From Streptococcus sp. NPS 308 (GTDB lineage: Bacteria > Bacillota > Bacilli > Lactobacillales > Streptococcaceae), in assembly GCF_002355895.1 (NCBI RefSeq), contig NZ_AP017652.1, forward strand, positions 314,001-378,000: 64,000 bases of DNA. The letters run 5' to 3'. Below are positions 36,142 through 45,896 of the stretch, piece by piece. Within the stretch, counting starts at the first letter, position 1. Each line of letters opens with the position of its first letter. A program made the translations under genes and the position numbers. Under the pieces are notes generated by a model. It ran no database searches, was not told the DNA's origin, and worked only from the letters and a program-made list of their open reading frames with translations.

Positions 36142-37206
36142 ATGACAACATTATTTTCAAAAATCAAAGAAGTAACAGAGCTTGCTGCAATCTCAGGTCA
36201 TGAAGCGCCTGTCCGGACTTATCTTCGTGAAAAGTTGACACCGCACGTGGATGAAGTGGTGACAGATGGCTTGGGTGGTATTTTTGGTATTAAACATTCA
36301 GAAGCTACCGATTCGCCCCGTGTTTTGGTTGCTTCTCATATGGATGAAGTTGGTTTTATGGTTAGTGAGATTAAGCCAGATGGTACCTTCCGTGTCGTTG
36401 AAATCGGTGGCTGGAACCCTATGGTGGTCAGCAGCCAACGCTTTAAACTCTTTACTCGTGACGGTCGTGAAATTCCAGTGATCTCAGGTTCTGTCCCTCC
36501 ACATTTGACACGTGGAACAGGTGGACCAACCATGCCAGCTATTTCGGATATCATTTTTGATGGCGGTTTTGCGGACAAGGCTGAAGCAGAAAGTTTTGGA
36601 ATCCGTCCAGGTGACACCATTGTCCCTGATAGCTCTGCTATCTTGACAGCCAATGAAAAAAATATCATCTCTAAAGCTTGGGACAATCGCTACGGTGTTC
36701 TCATGGTGAGCGAGTTAGCTCAAGCCTTGTCAGGTCAAAAACTTGGCAATGAACTCTATCTTGGCTCTAACGTCCAAGAAGAGGTTGGTCTTCGTGGCGC
36801 TCATACTTCTACAACTAAGTTTGACCCAGAAGTTTTCCTAGCAGTTGACTGTTCACCTGCTGGTGATGTCTACGGTGGCCAAGGCAAGATTGGGGATGGC
36901 ACCTTGATTCGCTTCTACGATCCAGGTCACTTGCTTCTCCCAGATATGAAGGATTTCCTTTTGACAACGGCTGAAGAAGCTGGCATCAAGTACCAATACT
37001 ACTGTGGAAAAGGCGGAACGGACGCTGGAGCAGCTCATCTGAAAAATGGTGGTGTCCCATCTACAACTATCGGTGTCTGTGCACGTTATATCCACTCTCA
37101 CCAAACCCTCTACGCGATGGATGACTTCCTAGAAGCCCAAGCTTTCTTGCAAGCCTTGGTGAAAAAATTGGATCGTTCAACGGTTGATTTGATTAAAAAT
37201 TATTAA
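36142..37206 (+). CDS. pepA: Glutamyl aminopeptidase (M42 family)
   Basis: The 354-residue cytoplasmic metallopeptidase forms TET-like dodecamers. Zinc-ligand motifs: VASHMDEVGFMV (His), SKAWDNRYG (bridging Asp), VQEEVGLRGA (catalytic Glu and ligand), AVDCSPAGD (Asp) and YIHSHQT (His). It releases N-terminal acidic residues from peptides. AGAAGGAAC precedes the ATG. The immunity-like gene follows 21 bases downstream. Confidence 0.93.
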   Translation: MTTLFSKIKEVTELAAISGHEAPVRTYLREKLTPHVDEVVTDGLGGIFGIKHSEATDSPRVLVASHMDEVGFMVSEIKPDGTFRVVEIGGWNPMVVSSQRFKLFTRDGREIPVISGSVPPHLTRGTGGPTMPAISDIIFDGGFADKAEAESFGIRPGDTIVPDSSAILTANEKNIISKAWDNRYGVLMVSELAQALSGQKLGNELYLGSNVQEEVGLRGAHTSTTKFDPEVFLAVDCSPAGDVYGGQGKIGDGTLIRFYDPGHLLLPDMKDFLLTTAEEAGIKYQYYCGKGGTDAGAAHLKNGGVPSTTIGVCARYIHSHQTLYAMDDFLEAQAFLQALVKKLDRSTVDLIKNY

Positions 37207-37227
37207 ACATAAGGGAGATTGCTCGGG

Positions 37228-37524
37228 ATGGCAGAAGCAAATCTAGAAAGCTTAATAAAAGACCTCTATAACCATGCCCGTCAGGGCTTGAGTGACGATT
37301 TAGTCGCTGCTCTCCTAGAGACTGCTAAGAAACTGCCTACTACAAATGAGCAGTTACTAGCAGTCCGTCTCTCAGGACTGGTCACCCGTGAATTGCTCAC
37401 CAATCCCAAACACCCAGCACCTGAATTGATCAATTTGGCTCGCTTTATCAAAAGAGAAGAAGCTAAGTACAGAGGAACTGCAGTTTCTGCTATTATGTTT
37501 GGTGAACTCTTTAAAATGCTTTGA
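37228..37524 (+). CDS. Bacteriocin-immunity-like protein (EntA_Immun type)
   Basis: The 98-residue helical protein (ESLIKDLYNHARQGLSDDLV; INLARFIKREEAKYRGTAVS) resembles the four-helix enterocin A immunity family as I remember it. The ATG at 37228 was chosen over a TTG at 37219 because AAGGGAG lies 10 bases upstream of the ATG and only 1 base from the TTG. No bacteriocin gene is nearby; it may protect against foreign class II bacteriocins. The terminator overlaps the last codons. Confidence 0.6.
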   Translation: MAEANLESLIKDLYNHARQGLSDDLVAALLETAKKLPTTNEQLLAVRLSGLVTRELLTNPKHPAPELINLARFIKREEAKYRGTAVSAIMFGELFKML

Positions 37525-37549
37525 TTCCATTGTGAATCAAAGCATTTTT
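37513..37549 (+). terminator. Terminator overlapping the 3' end of the immunity-like gene
   Basis: AAAATGCTTTGATTC / GAATCAAAGCATTTT, 15-base perfect arms. The left arm lies within the last four codons and stop. Confidence 0.85.
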
Positions 37550-37585
37550 CTATATGCTAGAAAAGACATTCTTGATGAGTAGACG

Positions 37586-37615
37586 AAAAAGCCATCCCAT
37601 TCAGGATAGCTTTTT
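37586..37615 (-). terminator. Terminator of the Na/Pi transporter gene
   Basis: AAAAAGCCATCC / GGATAGCTTTTT imperfect arms. On the minus strand it lies just beyond the stop codon at 37621. Confidence 0.7.
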
Positions 37616-37620
37616 GTTTA

Positions 37621-39252
37621 TTAGATTTGTTCAGCGATGACCTTTTCAGCAAGGTTCATGGCGTGGTCAGATACACGAGTGTAGTGGGAAATGATGTCGA
37701 TAAAGTTGACTCCAGCTTGTGTAGAACACTCACCCTTGTTAAGGCGTTTGATATGGGTCTTTCTGAGAATGCGTTCCATATTGTTGATTTCTTTATGGCG
37801 TTCAATTAGACTTTGAGCTTTCTCAGTATCGTTGTTTTCCACACTATCAAGGGCATCTTTGATGAACTCAGTGGTAGCGTGATAAATCTCAGCTAGCTCT
37901 TTCAAAGCGGCCTCAGAGAACTGAACATTCTTGCGTTGGAGATAGTCTGTTAGGTTGATTAACCCTTCTGCGTGGTCTCCAATCCGTTCCAAATCACGAG
38001 ACGAGTCGAGGATGTTGGTTAGGATTTCACTTTCCTTTTGACTCAATGATTCGCTTGAAAGGCTAATTAGGTAACGAGTGAGTTTTTCGTCAATTGTGTT
38101 AATAGCTTCTTCAGTCTTGTGGCCTTTCTCCGCTAGTTTTTCATCTAGATTAACGATGTAGTCGTAGGAAAGGTCAAAAGCTTTTGCAGCATAGTTCCCC
38201 AAGTGAAGAAGTTCTTTTTTGGCATTTCCTAGAGCGATAGAAGGCGCCTGTTTGATGAGTTGTTCATCCAAGTAGAGAGCCTCGTATTTAACAACTTCAT
38301 CTTCACCAGGAATGAGCTTGGTCACAATGTAAGCCAAGGCACCGATGAATGGGAACTGGATAATGGTATTTGTAATATTAAAGGTTCCGTGAGCAAAGGC
38401 AATGGTCATTTCTGGAGCTAGATTGAGCGCCGATTCAAACCATTGAATCAAGCCCGTGAAAGGTACAAGGAAGACAATACAGATAACCGTACCAATTACG
38501 TTAAAGGCGACATGGGCACCGGCAACACGTTTGGCAGCGATATTGGCTCCAAGAGAAGCAATGATGGCTGTAATGGTCGTTCCGATATTATCACCAAACA
38601 AGACCGGTAGGGCACCTTGTAGGTCAATCAAACCACTTGCGTACAGATTCTGTAAGATACCGATAGTGGCGGATGAAGCCTGAATGAGTAGGGTCAATCC
38701 AGTTCCGACAAAGACACCTAGAATAGGACTCTTACTTAGTTCAACCATGTAGTCTCTAAAGACTTGCAGGTCTTTTAGGGGTTCCATTGCACCGCTCATA
38801 AGATTGAGAGCGAAGAAGATACCTCCTACACCAAAGATAATCCGTCCAATGTTATTGATGGAGCGATTCTTGGTGAAGAAGAGACAAACTGCTCCGATAA
38901 AGAGCATAGGTAAGGCGTAATCTCCTAGCTTAAAACCGATGATAAAGGATGTAACGGTGGTTCCAATATTGGCACCCATGACAATACCGATAGCCTGACG
39001 CAAGGTCAAAAGTCCTGCACTGACAAGTCCTACTGTAATGACTGTAACACCAGAACTTGATTGAATCAGCGCCGTCATACCGATACCAACCAGCACACCG
39101 AAGAAGGGATTGCTGGTATATTTGTCAATGTAAAAACGAAGGCGATCTCCAGCAGCTTGTTGCAAACCGTCTCCCATGGTCTTGATACTATATAAAAATA
39201 GTCCCAGACCACCTAAAAAGTGAAATAAAATTTCCTGCCAATTAATGGACAT
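37621..39252 (-). CDS. Na/Pi cotransporter family protein with PhoU-like domain
   Basis: The protein has 543 residues. The N-terminal ~310 residues contain two inverted NptA/PNaS repeats with QSSSGVTVITVG and QASSATIGILQN signatures, i.e. the two QSS-type transport motifs, and GANIGTT/GDNIGTT loops. The C-terminal ~200 residues are a PhoU-like helical bundle (LTNILDSSRDLERIGDHAEG; ISHYTRVSDHAMNLAEKVI). It would take up phosphate with Na+; regulation by the PhoU part is inferred. GGAGGAAAAAG precedes the ATG. The orientation is divergent from endoD. Confidence 0.92.
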   Translation of the reverse strand: MSINWQEILFHFLGGLGLFLYSIKTMGDGLQQAAGDRLRFYIDKYTSNPFFGVLVGIGMTALIQSSSGVTVITVGLVSAGLLTLRQAIGIVMGANIGTTVTSFIIGFKLGDYALPMLFIGAVCLFFTKNRSINNIGRIIFGVGGIFFALNLMSGAMEPLKDLQVFRDYMVELSKSPILGVFVGTGLTLLIQASSATIGILQNLYASGLIDLQGALPVLFGDNIGTTITAIIASLGANIAAKRVAGAHVAFNVIGTVICIVFLVPFTGLIQWFESALNLAPEMTIAFAHGTFNITNTIIQFPFIGALAYIVTKLIPGEDEVVKYEALYLDEQLIKQAPSIALGNAKKELLHLGNYAAKAFDLSYDYIVNLDEKLAEKGHKTEEAINTIDEKLTRYLISLSSESLSQKESEILTNILDSSRDLERIGDHAEGLINLTDYLQRKNVQFSEAALKELAEIYHATTEFIKDALDSVENNDTEKAQSLIERHKEINNMERILRKTHIKRLNKGECSTQAGVNFIDIISHYTRVSDHAMNLAEKVIAEQI

Positions 39253-39465
39253 TTCTTTTTCCTCCGAAAAATAATCGCGGAATTTCTCCTATTCTATTTT
39301 AAAGGATAATAGGAAATCTAACAAGTGTTTAATGGAAATTTTCATAAGAAAAAGGTAACTTTCTCTAAAAATAGAGGATAAATTTACTGTAAGAGAGTCG
39401 AATGATAGGATTGTGTCCAAATTTTACTGATTATTATCCTAGTTATAGTTTTTGTGTCAAACAGA

Positions 39466-39493
39466 TTGACATCGCTTTCATATAAGATAAAAT
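39466..39493 (+). promoter_or_regulatory. Promoter of endoD with embedded cre site
   Basis: TTGACA (39466-39471) is 16 bases from TAAAAT (39488-39493). The spacer holds a perfect cre on the minus strand (39467-39481, ATGAAAGCGATGTCA). CcpA binding here would block RNA polymerase directly. The 39253-39465 part of the gap shows nothing else recognised. Confidence 0.8.
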
Positions 39494-39545
39494 GAAGATG
39501 ATCCTGTTCGGGTGGTGCCCACTAAGAGCAGTTGCTTTTTATCTA

Positions 39546-39568
39546 AAAAGTAAAGCGCTTACTTTTTA
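39546..39568 (+). promoter_or_regulatory. Leader palindrome of endoD (cre-like or hairpin)
   Basis: AAAAAGTAA-AGCGC-TTACTTTTT is a 23-base palindrome between promoter and ribosome binding site (AGGAGG at 39576-39581). As DNA it resembles a second, imperfect cre centred on AGCGCT; as RNA it could form a hairpin before the T-rich stretch. Confidence 0.5.
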
Positions 39569-39586
39569 TTTTATTAGGAGGATAAG

Positions 39587-42500
39587 ATGAAAGATCTATT
39601 TTTTGAAAAACGTTGCCGTTACAGTATTCGTAAGCTGTCCATCGGGGCTTGTTCCTTGATGATTGGTTCAGCTCTATTTGCGAGCCCAGCTCTTGCCGAA
39701 CAGGTCGCTGCCCCTGAAACAGCTGCTAGTACGAGCACTCAAGCGACAAGTGCCAGTGAAATGACTAATCCAGAAACCGCAGCCATCGAAAAACAATTAG
39801 AGGAAACTGAAAACAAAGTAGCTGAGCAACCAATTTCAGAAAACACTCCAGCAATAGCTGATTTAGTTAATGAAAAAGAAGAAGCAAAGCCAGCTCCGAC
39901 AGATAAAACTGAAAAACCTGCTCAACCAACTGACAAAGAAGGAGTCAAGCCTGAGGAAACTCCTCAAGTGGCTGACAATAAAGCTGACAAACCAAGTCTA
40001 GCAGACGTTCCTAAGAATGAAGAGAAGAGTCTCCGACCAAAAGAAATCAAGTTTGATACTTGGGATGATTTGTTGAAATGGGAACCAGGTGCGCGTGAGG
40101 ATGATCCCATCAATCGATCCTCAGTTGAACTCGCCAAGCGCCATAGAGGTCAGTTGGTTAACGAAAAAGCAAGCAGAAGAGCCAAAGTTCAGGCGCTAGC
40201 AAATACCAACTCAAAGGCTAAAGACCACGCTTCTGTTGGTGGAGAAGAATTCAAGGCCTACGCCTTCGATTACTGGCAATACTTGGATTCAATGGTCTTC
40301 TGGGAAGGCCTAGTCCCTACTCCAGATGTCATTGATGCAGGCCACCGTAATGGTGTGCCTGTTTATGGAACCCTCTTTTTCAACTGGTCAAACAGCATTG
40401 CTGACCAAGAGAAATTTGCAGCCGCTTTGAAGCAAGATGAGGATGGCACCTTCCCGATTGCACGTAAACTTGTTGATCTCGCTAAATACTATGGCTTTGA
40501 TGGCTACTTCATCAACCAAGAAACAACGGGGGAATTGGTAGCACCTCTTGGTGAAAAAATGCGCCAATTCATGCTCTATACAAAAGAATACGCAGCTAAG
40601 GTCAACCATCCAATCAAGTATGCTTGGTACGATGCCATGACCTACAAATACGGTCGTTACCATGAAGATGGTCTAGGTGATTACAACTACCAATTCATGC
40701 AAAAGGAAGGTGACAAGGTCCCTGCAGATCAATTTTTTGCTAATTTCAACTGGAATAAGGAAAAGAATGATCACTCTGTAGAGATGGCTAAATGGCTAGA
40801 ACGTAGCCAGTATGATGTCTTTGCAGGCTTAGAATTGCAACAAGGTGGTTCTTATAAAACCAAGGTCAACTGGGATGCTCTTTTAGATGAAAATGGCAAG
40901 TTGCGCTTGTCTCTTGGACTTTTTGCGCCAGATACCATTACCAGTCTAGGAAAAACAGGTGAAGACTACCACAAGAACGAAGACATCTTCTTTACAGGTT
41001 ATCAAGGGGATCCAACGGCTCAAAAACCAGGAGATAAAGAGTGGTATGGAATTGCCAATTTAGTTGCGGACCGCACTCCAGCAGTAGGACGCACCTTCAC
41101 TACCTCTTTTAATACAGGTCATGGTAGAAAGTGGTTTGTAGATGGCAAAGTTTCTAAGGATTCTGAATGGAACTACCGTTCTGTTTCAGGTGTCTTGCCA
41201 ACATGGCGCTGGTGGCAGACTTCAACGGGTGAAAAACTCCGTGCAGAATATGACTTTACAGATGCTTATAATGGCGGAAACTCTCTTAAATTCTCAGGTG
41301 ATGTAGCTGGTAAGACGGACCAAGATGTGAATTTGTATTCTACTAAACTAGAAGTAACGGAGAAAACCAAACTTCGGGTTGCCCACAAGGGAGGAAAAGG
41401 CTCCAAAGTTTATATGGCCTTTTCTACGACTCCAGACTACAAATTTGAGGATGCAGCTGCATGGAAAGAACTGACTCTCTCTGATGACTGGAAGAATGAA
41501 GAATTTGACCTTAGCTCACTGGCAGGTAAAACCATCTATGCAGTTAAACTCTTCTTCGAACATGAAGGTGCTGTAAAAGATTATCAGTTCAACCTAGGAC
41601 AATTAACGATCACGGACAATCACCAAGCGCCACAAGCACCTACAGGTCTCTCAGTAGTGAAACAGTCTCTTAAGAATGCTCAAGAAGCTGAAGCAGTTGT
41701 TCAATTTACGGGTAACCAAGATGCAGATTTCTATGAAGTCTACGAAAAAGACGGTGACAACTGGCGCTTATTGACAGGTTCATCTGCTTCAACCATCTAC
41801 TTGCCAAAAGTTAGCCGTTCTGCTAATGCCACTGGTACGACTCAAGAATTGAAAGTCGTTGCAGTTGGTAAAAATGGACTCCGTTCTGAGGCTGCAACTG
41901 CGTCATTCAACTGGGGCATGACTGTTCAGGATACAACTCTCCCAAGACCTTTGGCTGAAAATATTGTTCCAGGGGCAACAGTTATCGGTAGCACTTTCCC
42001 CAATACTGAAGGCGGGGAAGGCATCGAAGGCATGTTGAACGGTACGATTACAAGTCTGTCAGACAAGTGGTCTTCAGGACAATTGAGCGGTAGTGTCGAT
42101 ATTCGTTTGACTCAACCACGTCGTGTTGTCAGATGGGTAATGGATCATGCGGGAGCTGGTGGTGAGTCTGTTAACGATGGTCTGATGAATACCAAGGACT
42201 TTGATCTTTATTACAAGGATACAGATGGCGAGTGGAAACTAGCTAAGGAAGTCCGTGGCAATAAAGCGCACGTGACGGATATCACTCTTGATAAACCAAT
42301 CACTGCCCAAGACTGGCGTTTGCATGTCATTACATCTGATAACGGAACACCTTGGAAGGCCATTCGTATCTACAACTGGAAGATGTACGAAACCTTGGAC
42401 ACAGAAAGTCAAAATATTCCAATGGCTAAGGTAGCTGCTCGTTCACTTGGAAACCACCAAGTTCAACTAGGCTTCTCTGATGTTCCAGCAGGTGCGACCA

Positions 42501-44311
42501 TCACCGTTTACGACAAGGCAGATTCACAAACACCAATTGCAACCTTGAAGACTGAAACTGGTGGCGATTTGGCAACAGCACCATTGGCCTTTGACAAACA
42601 ACCAAATCTCCTCTATTATCGTACCCAACTACCTGGCAAAGAAATCAGTAACACCTTGGCTGTAGCGATTCCACAGGATGAAAGAAAAATTGCTGCAGTT
42701 AGTCTCGAAAAAGGACCTAAGAAGACGGTTTATAAAGAGGGAGAAAAACTGGACCTAAGAGGCGGAACACTCCGTGTTCAATACGAAGGGGGACAAGCCG
42801 ATGAGCTGATTAACCTTACTCACTCAGGTGTGACGGTATCTGGATACGATGCTCATCAAAAAGGGGAACAAAACCTAACACTTCAATACCTTGGTTTACC
42901 AGTGTCAGGTGATCTGAAAGTCCAAGTGACAGGACAGGATGAAGGAAAACCAAAAGAAGTAGCAGGTTTGTACATTACGAAGAAACCAAAAACAGACTAT
43001 CTAGTAGGGGATCAACTGGATCTTTCTGAAGGTCGCTTCGGTGTCCTCTATGATGATGAGACGGAAGAAAGTCATGCCTTTACGGATCAAGGTGTTGAAA
43101 TCACGGGCTATGATGCTCAGAAGACTGGACGACAAACCTTGACCCTGCATTACAAGGGACACACTGCTGAGTTCGATGTCTTGGTTTCTCCAAAAGCAGC
43201 TGTCAACGATGAGTACCTCAAACAAGAAATCACTGCTGCCCAAGGTCGCCAGTCAACCCTTGCCTATACCTTCTCAAGTGAGAACAAACAAGCTGTACTA
43301 GTAGAGAAACTTAATGCAGCGAAAGCTGTTGCAGAAAACCATGATGCCAGTCAAGAAGAAGTCAACAAAGCCTTGAATGAATTGAAACAAGCTGGAGCGG
43401 ACTTGGATGGAAATCAACGTTATCAAACTGCTAGAGAAGAATTGGAAGGCTTGCTCGAGTCCGTCCGTGAAAAAGATTCTCAAGATGAGTTGATTGCCCA
43501 AGCTGAAGCTTTGTTGTCTTCACAAACACCAACTCCACAAGCTTTTTCGGACATGAAAGAAAAGTTGAATAAGAAACTAGCACCAGCAGAAGAAAGCAAT
43601 CATGTTGGAAGCATGGATCCAAATGAAGTGGCTCCAACAGTTGAAGCCCTCCCTGAACTAGTTATTGAAACTGAAACAACAGCCTTTGAACGTCAGGAGC
43701 GACCAAACGCTGAGCTTCTCAAAGGACGACGCCAGCTAGTTCAAGCAGGAGCGGAAGGCCAAGTTCGTCGTCTAGTAGAAGTAGATGCCCAAGGCAAACG
43801 CATCCTTCGTTCAACTGAAGTTCTCAAGGAAGCCCTCCCAGAAATCACAGAAGTTGGAACAAAAGTTTTGTCAAGTAACCAACCGGCTGAGGGAGTAAAA
43901 GACCTAGTTTTAGAAATTTCGAAACTAGAAATTGAAGAGGATACAGTAGCCTTCGAACGTCAAGAGCGACCAAATGCAAGCCTTCTGAAAGGTCAACGTC
44001 AGCTAGTTCAAGCAGGAGCGGAAGGCCAAGTTCGTCACTTTGTAGAGGTGGATGCCCAAGGCAAACGCACCCTTCGTTCAACTGAAGTTCTCAAGGAAGC
44101 TGTCCCAGAAATCACAGAAGTTGGAACAAAAGAAGAGCTAGACTCACAAACAACAGACCAAGCGTCTTTAGCAGCATCGGTAAAAGTTGAAAAGTCAACA
44201 AATCAACTGCCAAATACTGGTGTAGAAACAGATGCCAGTCTAGTAGCTATGGGACTTTTCGGAGCAATGAGTGCATATGGCTTGCTTGCTAGAAAGAAGA
44301 AAGAAGACTAA
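39587..44311 (+). CDS. endoD: Cell-wall-anchored endo-beta-N-acetylglucosaminidase D (GH85)
   Basis: The protein has 1574 residues. YSIRK signal (RYSIRKLSIGACSLMIGSAL), acidic linker, then GH85 catalytic domain ~155-560: KAYAFDYWQYLDSMVFWEGL and FDGYFINQETTG with Asn310/Glu312, the pair used in substrate-assisted catalysis. A beta-sandwich ~560-690, a fibronectin-like part, an F5/8C-like sugar-binding domain ~800-945, two bacterial-Ig-like domains (KKTVYKEGEKLDLRGGTLRV; KTDYLVGDQLDLSEGRFGVL), FIVAR helices, two G5-like repeats and LPNTG at ~1541 follow. The enzyme cuts the chitobiose core of N-glycans on host glycoproteins. AGGAGG precedes the ATG. The neighbour pgk is the same as in pneumococcus. 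Confidence 0.94.
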   Translation: MKDLFFEKRCRYSIRKLSIGACSLMIGSALFASPALAEQVAAPETAASTSTQATSASEMTNPETAAIEKQLEETENKVAEQPISENTPAIADLVNEKEEAKPAPTDKTEKPAQPTDKEGVKPEETPQVADNKADKPSLADVPKNEEKSLRPKEIKFDTWDDLLKWEPGAREDDPINRSSVELAKRHRGQLVNEKASRRAKVQALANTNSKAKDHASVGGEEFKAYAFDYWQYLDSMVFWEGLVPTPDVIDAGHRNGVPVYGTLFFNWSNSIADQEKFAAALKQDEDGTFPIARKLVDLAKYYGFDGYFINQETTGELVAPLGEKMRQFMLYTKEYAAKVNHPIKYAWYDAMTYKYGRYHEDGLGDYNYQFMQKEGDKVPADQFFANFNWNKEKNDHSVEMAKWLERSQYDVFAGLELQQGGSYKTKVNWDALLDENGKLRLSLGLFAPDTITSLGKTGEDYHKNEDIFFTGYQGDPTAQKPGDKEWYGIANLVADRTPAVGRTFTTSFNTGHGRKWFVDGKVSKDSEWNYRSVSGVLPTWRWWQTSTGEKLRAEYDFTDAYNGGNSLKFSGDVAGKTDQDVNLYSTKLEVTEKTKLRVAHKGGKGSKVYMAFSTTPDYKFEDAAAWKELTLSDDWKNEEFDLSSLAGKTIYAVKLFFEHEGAVKDYQFNLGQLTITDNHQAPQAPTGLSVVKQSLKNAQEAEAVVQFTGNQDADFYEVYEKDGDNWRLLTGSSASTIYLPKVSRSANATGTTQELKVVAVGKNGLRSEAATASFNWGMTVQDTTLPRPLAENIVPGATVIGSTFPNTEGGEGIEGMLNGTITSLSDKWSSGQLSGSVDIRLTQPRRVVRWVMDHAGAGGESVNDGLMNTKDFDLYYKDTDGEWKLAKEVRGNKAHVTDITLDKPITAQDWRLHVITSDNGTPWKAIRIYNWKMYETLDTESQNIPMAKVAARSLGNHQVQLGFSDVPAGATITVYDKADSQTPIATLKTETGGDLATAPLAFDKQPNLLYYRTQLPGKEISNTLAVAIPQDERKIAAVSLEKGPKKTVYKEGEKLDLRGGTLRVQYEGGQADELINLTHSGVTVSGYDAHQKGEQNLTLQYLGLPVSGDLKVQVTGQDEGKPKEVAGLYITKKPKTDYLVGDQLDLSEGRFGVLYDDETEESHAFTDQGVEITGYDAQKTGRQTLTLHYKGHTAEFDVLVSPKAAVNDEYLKQEITAAQGRQSTLAYTFSSENKQAVLVEKLNAAKAVAENHDASQEEVNKALNELKQAGADLDGNQRYQTAREELEGLLESVREKDSQDELIAQAEALLSSQTPTPQAFSDMKEKLNKKLAPAEESNHVGSMDPNEVAPTVEALPELVIETETTAFERQERPNAELLKGRRQLVQAGAEGQVRRLVEVDAQGKRILRSTEVLKEALPEITEVGTKVLSSNQPAEGVKDLVLEISKLEIEEDTVAFERQERPNASLLKGQRQLVQAGAEGQVRHFVEVDAQGKRTLRSTEVLKEAVPEITEVGTKEELDSQTTDQASLAASVKVEKSTNQLPNTGVETDASLVAMGLFGAMSAYGLLARKKKED

Positions 44312-44346
44312 TCGATTTAGAATTCTTGGAATTTCTCATAACAACT

Positions 44347-44388
44347 AAAAAACAAGGTTTGACTGCAAGTCGGTCAGGCCTTGTTTTG
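44347..44388 (+). terminator. Terminator of endoD
   Basis: AAAACAAGG and CCTTGTTTT arms with an inner TTTGAC/GGTCAG pairing. It lies 36 bases after the stop. Confidence 0.75.
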
Positions 44389-44517
44389 ATTATTTTATCT
44401 TGCTTTGATTACTTATTTGATAAGGTTTTTCTAGATTTGATTTTAAAAAATCCTAATTTCAGTCTCAAGAAAGAACAAGAAAAGTTTAGGCTTTTTCTAT
44501 CTCTTTTGCTGATTTTG

Positions 44518-44526
44518 TGATATAAT
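44518..44526 (+). promoter_or_regulatory. Extended -10 promoter of pgk
   Basis: TGATATAAT, perfect extended -10, 34 bases before the ATG of pgk; no clear -35. Confidence 0.7.
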
Positions 44527-44559
44527 TAACACGTATAAAAAAAGAAGGAGTCATATCTA

Positions 44560-45759
44560 ATGGCAAAATTGACTGTTAAAGACGTTGACTTGAAAGGGAA
44601 AAAAGTTCTCGTTCGTGTTGACTTCAACGTACCTGTTAAAGATGGCGTGATTACCAATGACAACCGTATCACTGCAGCTCTTCCAACTATCAAGTACATT
44701 CTTGAACAAGGTGGACGTGCAATCCTCTTCTCTCACCTTGGACGTGTAAAAGAAGAAGCAGACAAAGAAGGTAAATCACTTGCTCCTGTAGCTGCTGACT
44801 TGGCAGCTAAATTGGGTCAAGACGTTGCTTTCCTTCCAGGTGTCACTCGTGGTGCTGAATTGGAAGCTGCGATCAACGCTCTTGAAGATGGACAAGTTCT
44901 CTTGGTTGAAAACACTCGTTTCGAAGATGTTGACGGCAAGAAAGAATCTAAAAACGATCCTGAACTTGGTAAATATTGGGCATCACTTGGAGATGGTATC
45001 TTCGTAAACGATGCATTCGGTACAGCTCACCGTGCACACGCATCTAACGTTGGTATCTCAGCAAACGTTGAAAAAGCAGTTGCTGGATTCCTTCTTGAAA
45101 ACGAGATTGCCTACATCCAAGAAGCTGTTGAAGCTCCAGAACGTCCATTCGTAGCAATCCTTGGTGGTTCAAAAGTTTCAGACAAGATCGGTGTTATCGA
45201 AAACTTGCTTGAAAAAGCTGATAAAGTCCTTATCGGTGGTGGGATGACTTACACATTCTACAAAGCACAAGGTATCGAAATCGGTAACTCACTTGTAGAA
45301 GAAGACAAATTGGATGTTGCGAAAGCTCTTCTTGAAAAAGCAAACGGTAAATTGATCTTGCCAGTTGACTCAAAAGAAGCAAACGCATTTGCTGACTACA
45401 CTGAAGTAAAAGACACTGAAGGTGAAGCAGTTGATCCAGGCTTCCTTGGTTTGGACATCGGTCCAAAATCTATCGCTAAATTTGACGAAGCCTTGACTGG
45501 TGCGAAAACTGTTGTCTGGAACGGACCTATGGGTGTATTTGAAAACCCTGACTTCCAAACTGGAACAATCGGTGTGATGGACGCTATTGTGAAACAACCA
45601 GGCGTGAAATCAATCATCGGTGGTGGTGACTCAGCTGCAGCAGCGATCAACCTTGGTCGCGCAGACAAGTTCTCATGGATCTCTACTGGTGGTGGAGCAT
45701 CAATGGAACTCCTTGAAGGTAAAGTATTGCCTGGATTGGCAGCACTTACAGAAAAATAA
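44560..45759 (+). CDS. pgk: Phosphoglycerate kinase
   Basis: The 399-residue glycolytic enzyme makes ATP from 1,3-bisphosphoglycerate. Conserved: [14 protein letters not shown] at the N-terminus, [22 protein letters not shown], and [20 protein letters not shown] near the C-terminal nucleotide site. Strongly biased codon use fits high expression. AAGGAG precedes the ATG by 9 bases. Monocistronic between promoter and terminator. Confidence 0.98.
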   Translation: MAKLTVKDVDLKGKKVLVRVDFNVPVKDGVITNDNRITAALPTIKYILEQGGRAILFSHLGRVKEEADKEGKSLAPVAADLAAKLGQDVAFLPGVTRGAELEAAINALEDGQVLLVENTRFEDVDGKKESKNDPELGKYWASLGDGIFVNDAFGTAHRAHASNVGISANVEKAVAGFLLENEIAYIQEAVEAPERPFVAILGGSKVSDKIGVIENLLEKADKVLIGGGMTYTFYKAQGIEIGNSLVEEDKLDVAKALLEKANGKLILPVDSKEANAFADYTEVKDTEGEAVDPGFLGLDIGPKSIAKFDEALTGAKTVVWNGPMGVFENPDFQTGTIGVMDAIVKQPGVKSIIGGGDSAAAAINLGRADKFSWISTGGGASMELLEGKVLPGLAALTEK

Positions 45760-45780
45760 GCTTTCCTAAATGAAACGATG

Positions 45781-45810
45781 AAAAGAGGAACTTTGTTTCC
45801 TCTTTTTCTT
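45781..45810 (+). terminator. Terminator of pgk
   Basis: AAAAGAGGAA / TTCCTCTTTT arms, loop of 6, then T-rich. Confidence 0.8.
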
Positions 45811-45896
45811 GTTGTTTGAATTAAAAACGTTTCCTATCGATTTTGGCTCATAAAATCAACTAATTTATGATAAAATGGAAATAGAAAGTTGAGATT

